A DNA stretch of 40,002 nucleotides from a virus. A program made the translations under genes and the position numbers. The stretch is from the IMG/VR virus record IMGVR_UViG_3300047094_000493, positions 1-40,002 of that record. One strand, written 5' to 3'. A model generated the notes under the pieces. It saw nothing but the letters and a program-made list of their open reading frames with translations, was not told the origin of the DNA and ran no database searches. Position 1 is the first letter of the stretch. Every line of letters starts with the position of its first letter. Below, piece by piece: positions 37,062 to 40,002 of the stretch.

Positions 37062-37484
37062 TCAAGCGTTTCGCCGTGCGTTCCTGATAGCACGCTTCAC
37101 CAGCAGCCGCCCAGCCGCGTCGAGGAACGGCAGGCCGCGAGCCGTGGCCTGCTCGCGGAGCCATTCGACGATGGTGTCGATATTGGTCTCGCACCACTCC
37201 ACGCCATGGCGATCCATCTCTGCCGCTCTGGCGTTGCAGGAGCAGTCGGGGCTAGCGGTGATGCCGACGCGGGCAAGGAGCTTTTTGAGCTCCGTGCCGG
37301 GGCCGTGGGAAAGTGGGAGAGTGGGCGGCTCGGGTAGCCGTGAGACTCGCGGGTAGAACTCGCTCTCTGTGTCAATCGTCCACTCGTCGCCGTCCTGCGA
37401 GACAACGCACGACATCACCTCCGCCAGCGTGTAGCCACGCTCGGCGCAACGGGCCTGAAGGTTAGAGCGGTGGGTGGTGATCAT
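37062..37484 (-). CDS. Hypothetical protein with CxCN motif
   Basis: A 140-residue protein coupled to the Cys-rich virion protein by ATGA. The second half GTELKKLLARVGITASPDCSCNARAAEMDRHGVEWCETNIDTIVEWLREQATARGLPF is a well-defined unit that I have seen in many prophage regions of Planctomycetes, always near fibre or tail genes and without a known function. The Cys residues (DCSCN, EWCETN) may bind metal. The N-terminal half has GYTLAEVMSCVV. Confidence 0.7.
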   Translation of the reverse strand: MITTHRSNLQARCAERGYTLAEVMSCVVSQDGDEWTIDTESEFYPRVSRLPEPPTLPLSHGPGTELKKLLARVGITASPDCSCNARAAEMDRHGVEWCETNIDTIVEWLREQATARGLPFLDAAGRLLVKRAIRNARRNA

Positions 37485-38401
37485 GGGAGTGGGTTGCCCA
37501 CTGCGTAGCTAAATCTGTAGATCACTCGCCCAAATGAAGTGACGCTTTCTGTTGTTCCGCTGAAAGACGTGCCGGAACACACCTTAGACATAAACGACGA
37601 ATCGGAGACGGTCGCCTGGATTTGCGTGCAGTCGGCAGCAATTAGTCCAAGTCCTTGACTGCTGATCCCAATGCTCAAGAGTGGATTCGCAGGCCCACCG
37701 ACAGTACTGGCGTCAGGGCATGAATACGATTGAAGCGTTTGCAAATAGCTCCAACTGTCGCAAGTACCGCTGTCATGCGAGAGAGTCCAGGTTCCGTTAG
37801 GTGAGAGCCTCGGGAACTCGTAATAGCTCTCGAAATTAGAGATCGTTACGGAGACGGTAGCAACATTCGGGCAGCAGCACGGATTCGGCGTACACGTCGT
37901 CCCCGCGCCCTTGAACGTCTTCCCCGCCCCTTGGCACTGACACTGCGGCTTGACGCTGCATGTCGTGCCCTCGCAGCACGCGCCACCTGCCCCCAGCGTG
38001 CTAAAACATATTCTCAGCGTGTAGCTAGTGTTTCCTCCATAGTTGTCGATAGCAGCGACCGTGAACGTCCTGTTTGTGGCTGTAAACGAGTAGCACACGA
38101 GGTGTGCCGGATTGCATTGTTGAAAAAAATGAGTAACGTACTGCCCCCCCTGTACGACCGATCCGTCTATTGACAAGTCATCGTCCACGACGCCAGATAT
38201 GTGAACCTCGCGAGGCAAAGAGAATCGCTGCGGTATCTCAATCGTGCGAAGGCCGTGCTGCACCCCTGCACCGCCGCACCCTTTTCCGAGCAAGCCCGAC
38301 GTGACAAAATTTACGTCGACACAATCCCCGCAGCACCCGCAGTTCTCTACGATCTGGCCGTCCTTGACGATCAGCGATCCGTTTTTCGTGGCGAGTGTCA
38401 T
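37481..38401 (-). CDS. Cysteine-rich virion-associated protein
   Basis: A 306-residue protein with about 25 cysteines, coupled to both neighbours by ATGA. Early Cys block (ENCGCCGDCVDVNF), then beta segments (FTATNRTFTVAAIDNYGGNTSYTLRICFS). The central part has GACCEGTTCSVKPQCQC, GAGKTFKGAGTTCTPNPCCCP, a motif (CC..G.C ... F.G.GT.C.P.PC) found in many planctomycete extracellular proteins. The rest is beta-rich. Likely a disulfide-stabilised fibre-end or virion surface protein; role inferred from position. Confidence 0.68.
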   Translation of the reverse strand: MTLATKNGSLIVKDGQIVENCGCCGDCVDVNFVTSGLLGKGCGGAGVQHGLRTIEIPQRFSLPREVHISGVVDDDLSIDGSVVQGGQYVTHFFQQCNPAHLVCYSFTATNRTFTVAAIDNYGGNTSYTLRICFSTLGAGGACCEGTTCSVKPQCQCQGAGKTFKGAGTTCTPNPCCCPNVATVSVTISNFESYYEFPRLSPNGTWTLSHDSGTCDSWSYLQTLQSYSCPDASTVGGPANPLLSIGISSQGLGLIAADCTQIQATVSDSSFMSKVCSGTSFSGTTESVTSFGRVIYRFSYAVGNPLP

Positions 38402-38898
38402 GTGCAGGCCGTGGTGCTGATTGTTATGACGGACGACGACACGGTCTCAAATATCTTGATATCCAGCTTTGTGAACTGCAGGCCCGCAGTGCCGAGCGAC
38501 ACGCTGGTAAGGACGCTAGTCTGAGCCGTCCTGCGATCAACGCCAGTCGGAGCGATCAGATACCACGCCGTGCCGTCCTTGGCGATTGCGCAGTTCACGG
38601 TTGCTGTCGTCTGCGTGAACTCGGTGAACAGGTTCATCGCGCTGGCGGTATTGGGGGTCGTCGTCACGTTGCGAAACGTCACCGTCTTCGCCGTGTTGAT
38701 CGCCCACGACCCGGTGAACGTGCAGATCCTGAAGACCTTGCCAGACGCCGCGCCACCTCGAGGCCCCCACTCAATAGGCCCGCAGTCGCGGTCCCCGGCC
38801 TCGACCTGGCGGACAGCCTTGCCAATGCGTTCAGCAGCTGGCCGAGTGAAAGACACGCGGTCTACCGCTGCAGGCTTGCCGTCGGGCTTCTTTGCCAT
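38398..38898 (-). CDS. Virion structural protein, unknown
   Basis: A 166-residue protein starting MAKKPDGKPAAVDRVSFTRPAAERIGKAVRQVEAGDRD, a phrase that recurs in fibre-region proteins, followed by GPRGG and a beta-rich domain (VFRICTFTGSWAINTAKTVTFRNV ... TVNCAIAKDGTAWYLIAP). The helical start probably mediates assembly and the rest a beta-sandwich. It sits between the small membrane protein and the Cys-rich protein in the fibre operon. No enzyme motif. Confidence 0.65.
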   Translation of the reverse strand: MAKKPDGKPAAVDRVSFTRPAAERIGKAVRQVEAGDRDCGPIEWGPRGGAASGKVFRICTFTGSWAINTAKTVTFRNVTTTPNTASAMNLFTEFTQTTATVNCAIAKDGTAWYLIAPTGVDRRTAQTSVLTSVSLGTAGLQFTKLDIKIFETVSSSVITISTTACT

Positions 38899-38901
38899 AG
38901 G

Positions 38902-39027
38902 TCAAAAGTAACTCAGTATCGCCCGACCAATCACCCACCGCATCGCTGCCTGCCCCGCGCGAGCCGAGAGCAGCAGCGCGGACGCTGCGGCTGTTAGCAG
39001 GGCGGCGAGGTAGATGGAGTCACGCAC
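38902..39027 (-). CDS. Small membrane protein of 41 residues
   Basis: A 41-residue protein (MRDSIYLAALLTAAASALLLSARAGQAAMRWVIGRAILSYF) starting at GTG 39027, six bases after GGAGG and overlapping the upstream stop by eight bases. It has one hydrophobic helix. It fills the gap between two structural genes and is probably real. It may be a minor envelope-active factor; there is no family match. Confidence 0.6.
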   Translation of the reverse strand: MRDSIYLAALLTAAASALLLSARAGQAAMRWVIGRAILSYF

Positions 39028-39373
39028 CGGGAACCTCCACCCACGCCAGCGTAGTCTCGTCCCAATAGTGTCTGCCTTCCGGCTTCGCCGTCGGTGCCTG
39101 CCAGTCGTGGTTCTCGTCAAGCGTCCACGACGGAAACGGCTGCGGTGAGACGAACACGTCGGCCTGGGAGTGGTAGGAAAAACCGATGCCAGCGAACCGC
39201 TTGCGGATTCTGCCGCTGTAGCTTGTCTGTATCCAGCGACCACCAAGCAGCGATTCACAGAACGCGATGCCCTTGGCCTCGCTTTCGACGCCGTTGTCAA
39301 GCAACTCGCTGTTGCTCACGACGATCACCTGAGTGACGATGCTGTTTTCGTCAAGCTGCGCAAAGTGTGCCAT
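39020..39373 (-). CDS. MAHFA-type phage protein (long form)
   Basis: A 117-residue protein: MAHFAQLDENSIVTQVIVVSNSELLDNG, GIAFCESLLGGRWIQTSYSGRIRKRFAGIGFSYHSQADVFVSPQPFPSWTLDENHDWQAPTAKP ... YWDETTLAWVEV. The form with the PFPSW extension is widespread in marine and freshwater phages and is near tail fibres. It overlaps the stop of the glycine-rich adhesin by TAATG. The short homologue is at 9738-9959. The function is not known to me. Confidence 0.82.
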   Translation of the reverse strand: MAHFAQLDENSIVTQVIVVSNSELLDNGVESEAKGIAFCESLLGGRWIQTSYSGRIRKRFAGIGFSYHSQADVFVSPQPFPSWTLDENHDWQAPTAKPEGRHYWDETTLAWVEVPGA

Positions 39374-40002
39374 TAGAACGTGATGCTCCCGGTGCCGGTG
39401 AACGTGTAGACCTTGTAGCTGCCGTCGGTCGTGACGGTTGGCGAACCTGTGGTCGCGGCGGCAGTCGCCAGTGTGCGAATGATCACCACGCCGCTGCCGC
39501 CAGCAGCGCCGGAGTCGCCGCCTGCGCCCTGCCCAGAGTTTGCCGTGCCAGCAGCCCCAACCGAGTTAGCGCCGTTACTTGGCGTGACCTGATCCGCCCC
39601 CACCGAGACGCCAGCACCGCCGCCGGAAAAATACCGCGTGCCAGAGTAGAGGACGCCGACGCCAGCCGCTGCCGCGAGCGTGCTGTACGAGCCAACACCG
39701 TTGCCGCCAGCGCCAGCGGTGCCGCCGGATGCGTTTCCGCCAGCACTCGCCGCACCACCGCCGCCGCCAGAGCCGCCAGAGCCAAACGACCCCGTACCGT
39801 TGCCGCCGCTAAAGCCTTGACCGCTTGTTCCGCTGCCGCCATACGATCTCTGGTCGGTGGTAAATCCGCAGCCGCCGCCGCCGCTGCCTCCGTCTTTGCC
39901 TTGATAGTTACCACCAAACGATCCGCCGCCACCACCGCCAACGGCAGCGGCCAGAAGGCTGGCGAACGAGGAGTTTGTGCCGCTTGTGCCGGGAGAGTTT
40001 GA
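39373..40002 (-). CDS. Glycine-rich tail adhesin (3' part, runs off right edge)
   Basis: The last 209 residues of a minus-strand gene that enters the window at base 40002. It begins SNSPGTSGTNSSFASLLAAAVGGGGGG and continues with long glycine-rich runs (GGSGGGGCGF, GGSGTSGQGFSGGNGTGS, GTRYFSGGGAGVS). It ends in GGSGVVIIRTLATAAATTG and the beta-tail TDGSYKVYTFTGTGSITF, the usual close of these adhesins. No start is in the window. It probably is the C-terminal part of the gene that begins at 523 (see findings). Confidence 0.82.
   Translation of the reverse strand, partial: SNSPGTSGTNSSFASLLAAAVGGGGGGSFGGNYQGKDGGSGGGGCGFTTDQRSYGGSGTSGQGFSGGNGTGSFGSGGSGGGGGAASAGGNASGGTAGAGGNGVGSYSTLAAAAGVGVLYSGTRYFSGGGAGVSVGADQVTPSNGANSVGAAGTANSGQGAGGDSGAAGGSGVVIIRTLATAAATTGSPTVTTDGSYKVYTFTGTGSITF

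Noticed and set aside
1-40002. Direct circular join of base 40002 to base 1
   Set aside because: A zero-gap join puts the adhesin out of frame and reaches a stop after about 30 codons, so bases must be missing at the join if the gene is one.
1-40002. tRNA genes and CRISPR arrays
   Set aside because: No cloverleaf with a T-loop GTTCRANYC box in a fitting context and no regularly spaced repeats were found on reading both strands. A covariance-model search would settle the tRNA point.

Overview
The window reads as an almost complete temperate siphophage (or excised prophage) of about 40 kb. It contains HK97-type terminase, portal, prohead protease, major capsid protein, connector, tail tube and tape-measure genes, plus a tyrosine integrase, and no tail-sheath gene was recognised. 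The sequence is GC-rich and very tightly packed; most neighbouring genes overlap by ATGA, GTGA or TAATG. All genes run on the minus strand except the integrase and one small gene behind it (33698-34940). The host cannot be read directly. Several small families, including the Cys-rich GTxCxPxPC-type motif, the repeated L-R-x-L-L-x-R helical module and the papain-like protein, are ones I associate with Planctomycetes and their phages, so a planctomycete host is my inference at moderate to low confidence.

Layout, read in the direction of transcription (right to left). 33463-30298: early control and recombination, with an Xis-like HTH protein, iterated operator-like motifs with two candidate promoters, a RecA/Sak4-like ATPase, an SSB-like protein and small proteins. 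30136-24502: small HTH proteins, a ParB-Dam methyltransferase fusion, a PD-(D/E)XK-like protein, a replication initiator with a candidate internal origin, a lone LexA-type DNA-binding domain, several small genes sharing one helical module, and a RusA resolvase. 24505-22661: two glycosyltransferases and an unknown. 22658-19869: a run of small membrane proteins around a membrane-anchored papain-like peptidase, the best candidate for the lysis region. 19865-13048: HNH, TerS, TerL, portal, protease, zinc ribbon, capsid, a third glycosyltransferase and head completion. 12449-9738: a fibre cassette. 9693-3045: head closure, tail terminator, tail tubes, G/GT chaperones with a frameshift site, tape measure and a distal tail protein. 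3012-1, apparently continuing at 40002-37481: a second fibre cassette. 37484-34926: small genes, a metallophosphoesterase and a MazG-like protein, which converge on the integrase unit.

Two points stand out. First, the two ends of the window hold the 5' and 3' parts of what looks like one glycine-rich tail adhesin gene. This implies a circular or circularly permuted genome with a short stretch missing at the ends. Second, there are two fibre cassettes with the same gene order (BppU-like, fibre, Gly-rich adhesin, MAHxA protein): one at the tail tip and one inserted in the head-completion genes. The first contains an unusual fibre in which an Ig-like domain is split by a seven-repeat propeller-like insertion.
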